From an uncultured Oscillibacter sp. (lineage in GTDB: Bacteria; Bacillota; Clostridia; Oscillospirales; Oscillospiraceae): DNA of 64,000 nucleotides. Position numbers and translations under genes: made by a program. The stretch lies in NCBI GenBank assembly GCA_934574045.1, contig CAKTMK010000005.1, positions 1 through 64,000 of the forward strand, in the 5' to 3' direction. Positions 15,627 through 24,555 of the stretch are shown here, piece by piece; within the stretch, counting starts at the first letter, position 1, and every line of letters starts with the position of its first letter. Below the pieces are notes generated by a model that saw only the letters and a program-made list of their open reading frames with translations, ran no database searches and was not told where the DNA came from.

Positions 15627-17165
15627 TTACGCCCGCTTGCGCGGGATCAGCAGCAGCTTTTCCGCCGGGACCTCCTCCTCGCTTTCCAGCCCGTTGGCGG
15701 ACAGAATGGCGGGAATGGTGGTGTTGTACCGCTTGGCAAGATCCCACAGCGACTCCTGCTCCCCCTTGCACCGCAGGACCAGCGATGGCGCGCCCGTCAG
15801 ATCCTTGGGCGTGTCGCTGCTGATCTTCGCCGTCGCCACGCAGACCCGCTTTTTCCGGGACGCCGCCTCTACCCGGAACTCCACCGGGAACCGGACCTCG
15901 ATCCCCCGGTCCCCCAGAGTCCCCTGCGGCTCCTCTGCACAGAAGGCCCGGGCGCAGACGCGGCAGTCCTCCGGCAGCTCCAGCTGACAGCTCACGTCCA
16001 CGCTGCGCTCCGCCGCCAGCGCCGCGCCGCCCTCGTCCAGATACAGCGCCCGGATGGCCACGACGGTTCGCAGCGTGACGCTGCCGCCCTCCCGGCTGAC
16101 GGACACCGCGCCGGGAACGGCGGAGAGCGACAGGATGGATTCCGCCACCACGCCGATCTCCAGCGTCTCCCGCACGTTCTGGCGGCGGCTGAGCGTCTGG
16201 GCAAAGCCGCACAGCTGCAAGGGCTTTGCGTCATAGGTCAGGTCGTAGGCCGTGCTGTACAGGTCGCACAGCAGCGTCACGTCCCGCTCCTGCCGCAGCA
16301 GTGCCGCGGCGTGGAGATACAGCGTCACGGAGATTTTCCGGCCCTCCTGATCGCCGTCCACCTGAATGTCCGCGCCGGTGAGCTGGAGTCGGACTGAGGC
16401 GGACGCGCCCTCCGCGTCGCCCTCCGCCTCCATCACCTGAGAAAACGGCAGCTCGCCGGAGGCGGAGCAGCACGCTCCCTCCGGGGAGCGGTACAGCAGG
16501 GAGACGGTGAACAGCCCCTTGAGAATGAGTTTGCTGCCCACCGTTTTGGTTTCCGTGACCGTTCCGGCCACCCGGCTGCACAGAATTTCCGCCGCGCCGT
16601 CCCGGCCCGGAGACAGGTCCAGCTCCCCGGAAAATGTAAAGTCCTTTTCCAGAATATGTGTCAGCGCGGTGGTGTGCTGCGTCTCCTGCCGCTTCTCGAT
16701 GCACAGGCCCGCGTCCTCCGTTTCTACATCGGCGCAGACCTCCGTCTCCGTCCGGCGGTAGCCGGTCAGGCGCGTCACCAGCTTGCAGTGGGTAAAGACC
16801 TTGCGGGGATTCAGCGCCCGCGTCTCCAGAAACTCCGGCTCCGTCTCCGCCAGCAGCGTCACACACTCCGGCATGGCCTTCGCGTCCGACTCGGCGGAAA
16901 ACGGCATGGCAAATTCCAGCGTGCGCACGCCGCTCTCGCCGTCCGGCGTGTAGAGGACCGTCACCCGCACGGTGCCGGAGACCTCCGCCTTTCCGTCCCG
17001 CAGTTCCCGGCTGTGGAGATAGACCCGGCCCTCCGTGTCGATGATGCGGGCGATGTCGGGACAGTAGTCCGGCACGATCGTCTCCGCCGTCTCCTCCTGC
17101 GTCAGCGTCAGCTCGCCGCCCGCCTCATAGGCGTCGAAGCGGTCCTTTTTCAGTTCCAGTTCCAT
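15627..17165 (-). CDS. sipL: SipL, SpoIVA-interacting coat morphogenetic protein
   Basis: 512 residues with repeated DUF3794 (SipL/SPOCS) domains (clearest at about 30-110, 170-260 and 320-410) and a C-terminal LysM domain (about 463-510, SLWDLAKRYNTTIPAILSANGL). In Clostridioides difficile SipL binds SpoIVA through its LysM domain and is needed for coat attachment; Bacillus lacks it. The DYCPDIARIIDTEGRVY segment near the N-terminus is characteristic. Its neighbours support the call: SpoVM immediately upstream and SpoIVA about 3 kb downstream. Confidence 0.9.
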   Translation of the reverse strand: MELELKKDRFDAYEAGGELTLTQEETAETIVPDYCPDIARIIDTEGRVYLHSRELRDGKAEVSGTVRVTVLYTPDGESGVRTLEFAMPFSAESDAKAMPECVTLLAETEPEFLETRALNPRKVFTHCKLVTRLTGYRRTETEVCADVETEDAGLCIEKRQETQHTTALTHILEKDFTFSGELDLSPGRDGAAEILCSRVAGTVTETKTVGSKLILKGLFTVSLLYRSPEGACCSASGELPFSQVMEAEGDAEGASASVRLQLTGADIQVDGDQEGRKISVTLYLHAAALLRQERDVTLLCDLYSTAYDLTYDAKPLQLCGFAQTLSRRQNVRETLEIGVVAESILSLSAVPGAVSVSREGGSVTLRTVVAIRALYLDEGGAALAAERSVDVSCQLELPEDCRVCARAFCAEEPQGTLGDRGIEVRFPVEFRVEAASRKKRVCVATAKISSDTPKDLTGAPSLVLRCKGEQESLWDLAKRYNTTIPAILSANGLESEEEVPAEKLLLIPRKRA

Positions 17166-17227
17166 TTCAAGACCATCCTTTCCCGGCCATTGTGATTCTG
17201 GCTCATCCTATGCCGGGAGACGCCCGG

Positions 17228-17302
17228 TTATTCCCGGATGCCAAACAGCCTGCGCAGCAGACCGCACAGCGCTTTCGGAGACTTCCAGACCACGATTTTC
17301 AT
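17228..17302 (-). CDS. spoVM: SpoVM, 24-residue amphipathic coat-anchoring peptide
   Basis: ATG 17302 is preceded by AAGGAG at good spacing and encodes MKIVVWKSPKALCGLLRRLF plus GIRE. SpoVM of Bacillus subtilis (26 residues) has the same layout: a short N-terminal strand, Pro9, then an amphipathic helix with basic residues. Here Pro is also residue 9. SpoVM recognises the convex forespore membrane and recruits SpoIVA. The position downstream of prpC-prkC-rsgA is that of spoVM in other Firmicutes, and SipL follows. It is far too short for usual gene-finding thresholds. Confidence 0.85.
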   Translation of the reverse strand: MKIVVWKSPKALCGLLRRLFGIRE

Positions 17303-17333
17303 AAGACGCACTCCTTTTCCAGACAAACTCGTG

Positions 17334-17492
17334 TCAGCGCCGCAGGCAGGCGCTTCCGCAGGCGATCAGAAGCAGCGCGACGATAAACAGCAGGCACCCG
17401 ACCGGAAAGATTGCCGCGATCAGAATGCCAAGCCCCAGCGCCACCGCGCATACGCCCAGCCAGCAGCACCCGCCGCCCCGGCCAAACCACAT
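17334..17492 (-). CDS. 52-residue Cys/Gly-rich small membrane protein
   Basis: ATG 17492 lies nine bases after GAGGAGGT. The product begins with a Gly/Cys head (MWFGRGGGCCWLG) and has two hydrophobic stretches (about 12-30 and 32-46) with six cysteines overall, ending CGSACLRR. I recognise no family. It is the first gene behind the sigma-E-like promoter at 17518-17549 and precedes spoVM by 31 bases, so a role on the forespore or mother-cell membrane during sporulation is a reasonable inference. Confidence 0.7.
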   Translation of the reverse strand: MWFGRGGGCCWLGVCAVALGLGILIAAIFPVGCLLFIVALLLIACGSACLRR

Positions 17493-17517
17493 AGCCGCCG
17501 CACCTCCTCTCGTACCC

Positions 17518-17549
17518 CAGTATATACACCGGGCATCAAAAGCGTGCGC
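17518..17549 (-). promoter_or_regulatory. Sigma-E-like promoter of the small-protein/spoVM/sipL cluster
   Basis: On the minus strand, CACGCT, 14 bp, TATATACT (17519-17526). The sequence from the -35 to the -10 resembles that at 58206-58233 (GCAC..TTTT...ATATACTG). Confidence 0.5.
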
Positions 17550-17632
17550 GGCCGCGCCGACTGTCCGGCCCAAGCCGGTCAGACAGGCGGCGGAGCCGCG
17601 TTTGATTCCTGCCCTGCCGCTTGCGGCGCAAA

Positions 17633-17753
17633 AAAAGCACGCGGCTGTCGGTGGACTGCTCCAATTTATGCGGACAGCACAAAAAGCCCCCGTCAGGGGG
17701 CTTTTTGTCTATTGTCCAGTTTTAATGGTTCAGTTCAACGGCCGCGTGCTTTT
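17633..17753. repeat. 121-bp imperfect hairpin (MITE-like or terminator-derived element)
   Basis: The whole segment folds back on itself. The outer arms AAAAGCACGCGGC (17633-17645) and GCCGCGTGCTTTT (17741-17753) match perfectly; GGACA/TGTCC pairs inside; and AAAAAGCCCCC/GGGGGCTTTTT (17681-17706, loop GTCA) forms the tip. The remaining arm sequence is similar but diverged (for example GGACTG versus GAACTG). The tip alone would work as a bidirectional terminator after rsgA. The long matching arms suggest a miniature inverted-repeat element or a structured RNA. Confidence 0.65.
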
Positions 17754-17804
17754 CATATCGGGCGCAGGCTGCGTCCGCCCCGGAGGGGCGGTGCCTGCGC
17801 GCGT

Positions 17805-18689
17805 TCACTTCTTCTGCTCCCATTCCTTCAGGGATTTCAATTCCTCGTAGAGCCGCAGATAGCTCTCGTGGCGGCTTTGCTGGAGCTTTCCCTCCCGCAG
17901 AGCCTCCAGCACGGCGCAGCCCTTCTCCTTCGTGTGGCTGCACCCAACGAATCGGCAGCCGTCCAGATACGGCGCAAAATCCGGGAAGGTCTCCGGCAGG
18001 CGGTGCTTCAGCTCCAGATCCAGCTCCTCGGAGTCGAACGAGGCAAAGCCGGGAGAATCCACTACCTCCGCGCCGCAGCGCAGACGGAAAAGCTCGATAT
18101 GGCGGGTGGTGTGCCGCCCGCGGCCCAGCGCCTCGCTGATCTCGCCCACCTGAAGGTGGAACTCCGGATCCAGCGCGTTCAGAATGCTGGATTTTCCAAC
18201 GCCGGAGTTGCCTGTAAAGGCAGACAGCTTTCCAGCGATCAGGCCCGCCAGCTCCTCCAGCCCCTCCCCTGTTTCCGCGCTGACGCGGACGGTGGGAAAG
18301 CCGGCGGCGCGATAGATCTGATAGAGCCGGTCGGCGCGGTCCAGATCGCACTTGTTCAGAACCACCACCGTGCCGCAGTTTTTCAGCGCCGCGATGGCGG
18401 AGAGCCGGTCGATCAGGTACGGGTCCGTCTGCGGGACGGCGGCGGAGGCGATGATGACGATCTGATCCACGTTCGCCACCGCCGGACGGCGGAATGCGTT
18501 GCGCCGGGGGCGGATGGCCTCTACAAAGCCCTCGCCGTTTCCAAGCTCCCGGACTTCCGCCCGGTCGCCCACCAGCGGCGAGACCCCCTCCCGGCGGAAC
18601 TTCCCTCTCGCGCGGCATTGCAGCACCTCGGCGCCGGTGTCCACGTAATAAAAGCCGCTGAGCGCCTTGACGATCCGACCCTCAGGCAT
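17805..18689 (-). CDS. rsgA: RsgA, ribosome small-subunit assembly GTPase
   Basis: Circularly permuted GTPase that matures the 30S subunit. The 294-residue protein has an N-terminal OB fold, then G-motifs in permuted order: NKCD (G4), SAETGEGL (G5), GNSGVGKSS (G1), DSPGFASF (G3), and a C-terminal zinc site in CRFVGCSHTKEKGC. Its start overlaps the end of prkC by eight bases. In many Firmicutes the order prpC-prkC-rsgA is conserved, as here; rpe and thiN, often next, are absent. Confidence 0.95.
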   Translation of the reverse strand: MPEGRIVKALSGFYYVDTGAEVLQCRARGKFRREGVSPLVGDRAEVRELGNGEGFVEAIRPRRNAFRRPAVANVDQIVIIASAAVPQTDPYLIDRLSAIAALKNCGTVVVLNKCDLDRADRLYQIYRAAGFPTVRVSAETGEGLEELAGLIAGKLSAFTGNSGVGKSSILNALDPEFHLQVGEISEALGRGRHTTRHIELFRLRCGAEVVDSPGFASFDSEELDLELKHRLPETFPDFAPYLDGCRFVGCSHTKEKGCAVLEALREGKLQQSRHESYLRLYEELKSLKEWEQKK

Positions 18690-20685
18690 TGAAGTCCACC
18701 TGCCGCGTCTCGTAGAGCACGCTGTCGTAATACACCTGCACGGTACACACGCCGCTTCCGGTCAGCTCCACTGTGATGGAGCCGTCGCTGCAATTCACGT
18801 CGCCCTCGAAATTGGACTGTCCGTCCACCAGCACCGCCATGCGGACGGTCTCCCGTCCGTCCTGCGGCAGGGAGAACGTGGCGGGTTTGGCCACGACCTG
18901 CTGCTGGGGCGGCTGCGGCTCCGCCGCGGGGCCTTTGCTGACGGAGAGCGTGATGGTGTCGCCCTCGTAAGCCTTCGTATTCTCCGCGATGTCCTGCTCC
19001 ACCACCATTCCGGCGGCTTCGCTGCTCTCCACGTCCTTACGGACCACTTTCAGGCCCATGGTGGCCGCCAGCTCCTCCGCCTTTTCGATGGTCAGATTGA
19101 CGAAAGAGATCACCGTGACCGGCGTTTTGTCCGGCCCTGTGCTGACGACCAGCGTGATGCTGTCGCCCTTTTTCAGCGGCTCGCCCGCCTCCGGCTCCGT
19201 TCGGATCACGCATTCCGCCGTCACGCTGTCGCTGCTCTCCTCCACGGTGTCGATGGTCAGGTCCAGATCGTTTTTCAGATTCTTCAGCGCGACCTTTGCC
19301 GCCTGCGCGGTCTGGCCGGTCAGATCCAGCATCTTGTCCGTTTTCTCTCCCGCGCTGACTGTGACCTTGATAACAAGGTCACTCTTTTTCGTCATGCCCT
19401 TTACCGGGTCCTGAGCGATGATGGTACCCTCCGGCGCGTCGTCGTAAGCGGAGTCCGTGACCTGGATCTCAAAAATCCCGGCCACCTCGGGGAGCTGGCG
19501 GGCTTCCTCCTCCGTATAGCCCACCACGTTGGGAACGGTATACGTCTCCCCAGCCGCCATGGAGCCGAGCACCGCGCGGGCAAGGAAAAACACCGCGACC
19601 AGCATCACCACCACGCCGCCGCCAACCAGCACGGTGCGCTTCGCGCCGCCGCCGGAGGAGCTTCTTCCCCGCGGGCGGTCATAGTCCCGGTCATAATCCC
19701 GGTCGCGCTCCCGGTCATAGCCGCGCTCCCGCGGCGCTTCGCGGGCGGGACGCTGCTGCTGTGCGGCCGCCGCCACCGCGCCGGTGCGGATCAGGCGGGT
19801 CGGCTCGTCCGGCTCCTCCGGGTGCAGCTCCTTGGGGTCGATGTCCAGATCTACGCCCGGATTCTTGCGGAACGCGTCCAGATCGGCGATCATGGCCTCG
19901 GCGGAATCGTACCGCCGCTCCCGGTCCGGGGCCATGGCCTTCATGCAGATCAGCTCCAGCGGCTTGGGGATGTCCGGGTCGATCTCCCGGGGGGCCAGCG
20001 GAATGGAGCTGAGGTGCTGGATGGCCACGGACACGGCGGAATCGCCCTCAAAGGGCAGACGGTTGGTGAGCATTTCGTAGAGCACCACGCCCGCAGAGTA
20101 GATATCCGACCGGGCGTCGGTCCGGTCGCCCCGGGCCTGCTCCGGCGAGATATAGTGGACGGAGCCGAGGGCCTCCTGCGTCAGCGTCTGAGCGGAGTTT
20201 TCCAGACAGGCGATGCCGAAGTCGGCAACCTTCACGCTGCCGTCCCGCAGGACCATGATGTTCTGCGGCTTGATGTCCCGGTGGACGATGCCGCGGCTGT
20301 GGGCGTGGGACAGTCCGCGCATGATCTGGGTGATGAAGTGCAGGGATTCGCGCCAGTCCAGCTTCCCCCGCTTTTCCATGTACTGCTTCAGGGTGATCCC
20401 GTCGATCAGCTCCATGACGATATACTCCACGTCCTCGCTCTGGGACACGTCATACACCGAGACGATATTGGGGTGGGAGAGCATGGCGACCGCCTTGGAC
20501 TCCGCGTGGAACCGGCGGCGGAACTCCTCGTCCTGCGCAAGGTCGCTCTTGAGGATCTTGACGGCCACCAGCCGGTTGAGGCGGTGGCACTTCGCCTTGT
20601 ACACCACGGCCATGCCGCCCGTGCCGATCCGCTCAAGGATCTCATAGCGGTTATCCAGCATTTTTCCGATATAAGGATCTACCAT
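18682..20685 (-). CDS. prkC: PrkC, PASTA-domain Ser/Thr protein kinase
   Basis: A 667-residue membrane kinase that senses muropeptides. The N-terminal Hanks kinase has GTGGMAVVYKA (glycine loop), Lys43, HRDIKPQN (catalytic) and DFGIA. A Arg/Asp-rich juxtamembrane stretch and one membrane helix (near residue 355) follow, then three PASTA repeats and a C-terminal extracellular tail with a Pro/Gln linker. PrkC in Bacillus triggers germination in response to peptidoglycan fragments. The phosphatase partner is immediately upstream, its frame ending next to the prkC start. Confidence 0.95.
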   Translation of the reverse strand: MVDPYIGKMLDNRYEILERIGTGGMAVVYKAKCHRLNRLVAVKILKSDLAQDEEFRRRFHAESKAVAMLSHPNIVSVYDVSQSEDVEYIVMELIDGITLKQYMEKRGKLDWRESLHFITQIMRGLSHAHSRGIVHRDIKPQNIMVLRDGSVKVADFGIACLENSAQTLTQEALGSVHYISPEQARGDRTDARSDIYSAGVVLYEMLTNRLPFEGDSAVSVAIQHLSSIPLAPREIDPDIPKPLELICMKAMAPDRERRYDSAEAMIADLDAFRKNPGVDLDIDPKELHPEEPDEPTRLIRTGAVAAAAQQQRPAREAPRERGYDRERDRDYDRDYDRPRGRSSSGGGAKRTVLVGGGVVVMLVAVFFLARAVLGSMAAGETYTVPNVVGYTEEEARQLPEVAGIFEIQVTDSAYDDAPEGTIIAQDPVKGMTKKSDLVIKVTVSAGEKTDKMLDLTGQTAQAAKVALKNLKNDLDLTIDTVEESSDSVTAECVIRTEPEAGEPLKKGDSITLVVSTGPDKTPVTVISFVNLTIEKAEELAATMGLKVVRKDVESSEAAGMVVEQDIAENTKAYEGDTITLSVSKGPAAEPQPPQQQVVAKPATFSLPQDGRETVRMAVLVDGQSNFEGDVNCSDGSITVELTGSGVCTVQVYYDSVLYETRQVDFNA

Positions 20686-20686
20686 G

Positions 20687-21442
20687 TCACACCGCCTCCT
20701 TTCCGTCCGTCCGGCGCATCAGCACCGCGGTCACATTGTCCTTGGCTCCCCGGCTCTTGGAGATCTCCAAAAGCCGCGCAAGGCACTCCTCTCCGGTCCG
20801 GGCGCCGGTTACCGTCCGCTGCATCTCCTCGTCGGTCACAGTGTCCACCAGTCCGTCGCTGCAAAGGAGCAGGAACTCTCCCGGCTCCATCGGGCATATG
20901 TAGCCGTCGCACTGGATCTGCGCGTCCGGCCCAAGCGCCCGGGTGATGAGATTGCGGTTAGGATGGCGGCGGGCCTCCTCCGCAGTGATGTCGCCCCGTT
21001 CCACCATGCTCTCCACCAGCGAGTGGTCCCGCGTGACGCGGGTGATGGTCAGCGGCGTGATGTGATACGCGCGGCTGTCGCCCACGTTGCTGATGACCGC
21101 CCCGCCGCCATAGCTGACGGCGGAGACCAGCGTGGTCCCCATGTTGCGGTATTCCTCGCTCTCCTGCGCCGCCGCGCGGACGGCTCGGTTGGCGATGGAG
21201 ACGGCGTAGGACGACGCCTCCCGCAGCTGCTGGGGCGTCATTTCCGGGGAGAGGACCTTTTCCAGCTCCCGCACATAGGTGTCCACCGCGATGCTGCTGG
21301 CCTGCTGCCCGCCGGCGGTGCCGCCCATGCCGTCGCACACCACGCAGACGGTATGCCCGCTGGGCGTGCGCTCCTGTATGGCGTAGGCGTCCTGATTGTC
21401 TCTGCGGACAAGACCCACATCCGTAATGCCGCAGACCTGCAT
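20687..21442 (-). CDS. prpC: PrpC, PP2C-type Ser/Thr phosphatase
   Basis: Metal-dependent phosphatase (251 residues) that reverses PrkC phosphorylation. Motifs: TDVGLVRRDNQDAY, CDGMGG (metal-binding Asp), NVGDSRAYH, LLLCSDGLVDTV and KDNVTAVL. I choose ATG 21442, which lies 11 bases after AAAGGA; the upstream GTG at 21451 would nearly overlap that site. It follows rlmN closely. Confidence 0.93.
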   Translation of the reverse strand: MQVCGITDVGLVRRDNQDAYAIQERTPSGHTVCVVCDGMGGTAGGQQASSIAVDTYVRELEKVLSPEMTPQQLREASSYAVSIANRAVRAAAQESEEYRNMGTTLVSAVSYGGGAVISNVGDSRAYHITPLTITRVTRDHSLVESMVERGDITAEEARRHPNRNLITRALGPDAQIQCDGYICPMEPGEFLLLCSDGLVDTVTDEEMQRTVTGARTGEECLARLLEISKSRGAKDNVTAVLMRRTDGKEAV

Positions 21443-21447
21443 ACCGA

Positions 21448-22485
21448 TCACTTTCCTTTCTGTTCTTCCATGGCCTTCCGGCGGAGCTGTCCGCAGGAGG
21501 CGTCGATATCCCCGCCGAGGCTCCGCCGCACCGTGGCGGTCAGTCCGTGGGACTCCAGCCGCTTCTGAAACGCGGCGATCCGCCGGGAGGGCTTGAACGG
21601 GCTTTCCACCACGTCGTTGAGGGGGATCAGATTCACGTGGCCCGGCATTCCCCGCAGCCTGTCCGCGATCAGATCCGCCTGCCAGTCGTGGTCGTTGACC
21701 CCGTCGATCATGGCGTATTCAAACGAGATGCGCCGCCCGGTCTTTTGAAAATACCGGTGGCACGCGGCGAACAGGTCCTCCACCGGATAGGCCCGGTTCA
21801 CCGGCATGATCCGGGAGCGGGTCTCGCCGTCCGGCGCGTGGAGCGAGACGGACAGCGTGAGCTGTAATTCCAATTCCGCCAGCCGCTCGATGCCGGGGAT
21901 CACGCCGCAGGTGGACAGAGAAATGTGCCGCATCCCGATGTTGATCCCGTCCGGGTGGTTCACCAGCTCCAGAAACCGCAGCACGTTGTCCAGATTGTCC
22001 ATCGGCTCGCCGATGCCCATCAGCACGATGTTGGAAATGGGCAGGCCGGAGTCCTTCTGGGTGAAGATCACCTGATCGAGCAGCTCCGCCGGAGTCAGGT
22101 CCCGCACCTTTCCCGCGATGGTGGACGCGCAGAACGCGCAGCCCATCCGGCAGCCGACCTGCGAGGAGATGCACACGGTGTTGCCGTGGTGATACTGCAT
22201 CAGAACGGATTCGATGCAGTTTCCGTCCGCCAGCTCCCAGAGGTACTTGATCGTTCCGTCCAGCCGGGAGACCTGCTTCCGGGCGGCAATGGGCGGCGTG
22301 AGCGCGCAGGATGCGTTCAGCTTCTCCCGCAGCGGCTTGGAGAGGTTGGACATTTCGTCAAAGGACTCCGCGCCCCGGTGGAGCCAGGAAAAGATCTGCT
22401 TCGCCCGGAACGCCGGCTCGCCCATGGCCTTCAGCGTTTCCGTGAGCTGGGCGGGCGTCTGGGATTTCAAGTCGATCATAGCCAC
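21448..22485 (-). CDS. rlmN: RlmN, 23S rRNA A2503 / tRNA A37 C2-methyltransferase
   Basis: Radical-SAM enzyme of 345 residues. The CxxxCxxC cluster motif is CRMGCAFC; the usual GIGEPMDN and SLHAPD motifs and the C-terminal catalytic Cys (DIDASCGQL) are present. It methylates adenine C2 in the peptidyl-transferase centre. It lies between rsmB and prpC, an arrangement common in Firmicutes. Confidence 0.96.
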   Translation of the reverse strand: MAMIDLKSQTPAQLTETLKAMGEPAFRAKQIFSWLHRGAESFDEMSNLSKPLREKLNASCALTPPIAARKQVSRLDGTIKYLWELADGNCIESVLMQYHHGNTVCISSQVGCRMGCAFCASTIAGKVRDLTPAELLDQVIFTQKDSGLPISNIVLMGIGEPMDNLDNVLRFLELVNHPDGINIGMRHISLSTCGVIPGIERLAELELQLTLSVSLHAPDGETRSRIMPVNRAYPVEDLFAACHRYFQKTGRRISFEYAMIDGVNDHDWQADLIADRLRGMPGHVNLIPLNDVVESPFKPSRRIAAFQKRLESHGLTATVRRSLGGDIDASCGQLRRKAMEEQKGK

Positions 22486-22491
22486 CGTCCC

Positions 22492-23811
22492 TCAGCGCCG
22501 CCGCAGGCGGCAGATGTAAAACCCGTCGGTCCCGTGGCGGTGGGGCCAGAGGGTCAGCTCCCCCGGCTGCTCCCCCACCGGCGCGGGCAGCGCGAACGTT
22601 TCCCGGGAAAAGTCCGGGTGTCCCGCCAGAAAGCTGTCCACCACCTGCCCGTTTTCCTCGGGCAGGATCGTGCAGGTGGAGTAGAGCAGCACGCCGCCGG
22701 GGCGGACGTACCGCGCGGCGTTTTCCAGAATGGCCGCCTGCGCTACGGTAAGTGTAAACAGGTCGTCCGGCGATTTATACCGGACGTCCGGCTTTTTTCG
22801 GATGATGCCCAGCCCGGAGCAAGGCGCGTCCACCAGGACCGTATCCGCGCTGTCCGCCCATTCCGGGCGGAAAACGGTCCCGTCCGCGGCAAAGGTCTGA
22901 ATGGACTTCAGCCCCAGCCGGGCCGCGCCCTCCTCAATGCGCTTGAGCTTGTTCTCGTGGAGGTCGCAGGCGAGGATCTCCCCCTCGTCTCCCATGGCGA
23001 CCGCCGCGCCGAAGGACTTCCCTCCCGGGGCGGCGCACACGTCGATGACCCGCCCGCCCTTTTGGGGCGCGGCGATCAGGCTCACCAGCTTCGCCGCCGG
23101 GTCCTGCACGAAAAACAGGCCCTCCCGGAACGCGTCCAGCTCCGTCAGGTCGCCGGAGCCGGTCAGCTCCAGACAGTCCGGCACCCACGAATGCGCCGCG
23201 GCGGTCACGCCCGCGTCCGCCAGCCGCGCCGTCAGCGCCGCTGCCGTGGTGCGCAGGGTGTTGACCTGCACCGTCAGGGGCGCCACGGCGTTGTCCGCCG
23301 CGAGGAATGCTTCCGCCTCCTCCCGGCCCAGCAGGGCCAGAAGCCTGCGGACCAGCCACTTGGGATGGCTGTACCGGATGGAGAGCGCCTGCACCTCGTC
23401 CCGCTCGGGGATGGCCGGGAGCTGCGCCTTGTTCAGCGACAGCTTGCGCAGCACCGCGTTCACAAGGCCGGAGGCTGCGCCGCGGCCGTTTTTCTTGGCC
23501 AGCTCCACGGATTCGTTCACCGCCGCCCGGTCCGGAACCTTGTCCAGAAACAGGATCTGGTACGCGCCGATGCGCAGGATATCCGCCAGCGGCGGCTGAA
23601 GCCGGCTGAGTTTCTGAGAGCAGTAGGCGCTCAGGTAAAAGTCCAGCAGCGCCCGGTTCTGGAGGACGCCGTACACGATCCGGGTCGCCAGCGCGGCGTC
23701 CGCGCCGGTCAGGCCGTCCCGCCGGAGCTGCGCCTTCAGGCTGGCGTCCGCCCACGCGGAGGCCGTCCGCCCCGCGCTGAGGACCCGCAGCGCGGTATCC
23801 CGGGCGCTCAC
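22492..23811 (-). CDS. rsmB: RsmB, 16S rRNA m5C967 methyltransferase
   Basis: 439 residues: N-terminal NusB-like RNA-binding domain (to about 140) and a C-terminal Rossmann methyltransferase with CAAPGGKS (SAM), DAPCSGLG (catalytic Cys) and LLYSTCTI (second Cys). The GTG start at 23811 overlaps the stop of the zinc peptidase gene (GTGA). Confidence 0.95.
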   Translation of the reverse strand: MSARDTALRVLSAGRTASAWADASLKAQLRRDGLTGADAALATRIVYGVLQNRALLDFYLSAYCSQKLSRLQPPLADILRIGAYQILFLDKVPDRAAVNESVELAKKNGRGAASGLVNAVLRKLSLNKAQLPAIPERDEVQALSIRYSHPKWLVRRLLALLGREEAEAFLAADNAVAPLTVQVNTLRTTAAALTARLADAGVTAAAHSWVPDCLELTGSGDLTELDAFREGLFFVQDPAAKLVSLIAAPQKGGRVIDVCAAPGGKSFGAAVAMGDEGEILACDLHENKLKRIEEGAARLGLKSIQTFAADGTVFRPEWADSADTVLVDAPCSGLGIIRKKPDVRYKSPDDLFTLTVAQAAILENAARYVRPGGVLLYSTCTILPEENGQVVDSFLAGHPDFSRETFALPAPVGEQPGELTLWPHRHGTDGFYICRLRRR

Positions 23812-24539
23812 CGGCCGCCTCCCCGGCGGTTTCCGCCGCCATTCCGGGAGGCAAAAATGGCCGCAAAGCGCAGAAGCTGCAAAAGGCTGGTCAGCAGCGC
23901 CGCCACATATGTCAGCGCCGCCGCCCGAAGAACCTTCGCCGCGCCGCGCTGCTCATCCTCGTCCAGAAGCCCGGACGTCTCAATGGTCTCCAGCGCCCGG
24001 TGGGAGGCGTTGAACTCCACCGGCAGCGTCACAAGCTGAAAGAACGTGGTGAAGCCAAACAGGACGATGCCAGCCAGAAACAGCGTCTGGCTGTAAAGCA
24101 GCAGCCCGATAAACAGCAGGATATAGGAAAAGCGGGAGCCAATGTTGGTAGCCGGGATGATGGCGGTGCGCAGCCGGACCGGACCGTAGCCCTCGGCGTA
24201 CTGCACTGCGTGCCCCGCCTCGTGGCAGGCCACGCCCACCGCCGCCACCGTCGCCTCGTTATAGACGCCCTCGGAGAGGTAGATGGTGTTGTCCCGGGGA
24301 TCGTAGTGGTCCGTGAGACGCCCGCGGGTGGGCCGGATCGCCACGCCGCCGACGCCGTTGGCCCGCAGGACCGCCTCCGCGGCCTGCGCGCCGGTCATCC
24401 GGCGGCGGTTCGTCTCCCGGCTGTACCGCCGGAAGCTGCCGGATACCTGCATCTGCGCGTACAGCGACAGGATGAACACCGGCAGCAGCAGCACCCAGTA
24501 AAGGTTCTCCGCGAAGAAGTAAGCGTAATTGTGATCCAT
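23808..24539 (-). CDS. YugP-type membrane zinc metallopeptidase
   Basis: A 243-residue neutral zinc peptidase of the YugP family. The active site HEAGH sits near residue 107; there is one N-terminal helix (about 13-29) and a long hydrophobic hairpin (about 130-165). It is conserved beside fmt and rsmB in Firmicutes, but its substrate is not known. It ends with a Gly/Arg-rich tail. Confidence 0.88.
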   Translation of the reverse strand: MDHNYAYFFAENLYWVLLLPVFILSLYAQMQVSGSFRRYSRETNRRRMTGAQAAEAVLRANGVGGVAIRPTRGRLTDHYDPRDNTIYLSEGVYNEATVAAVGVACHEAGHAVQYAEGYGPVRLRTAIIPATNIGSRFSYILLFIGLLLYSQTLFLAGIVLFGFTTFFQLVTLPVEFNASHRALETIETSGLLDEDEQRGAAKVLRAAALTYVAALLTSLLQLLRFAAIFASRNGGGNRRGGGR

Positions 24540-24555
24540 TCAAAGATCCCCCGTT

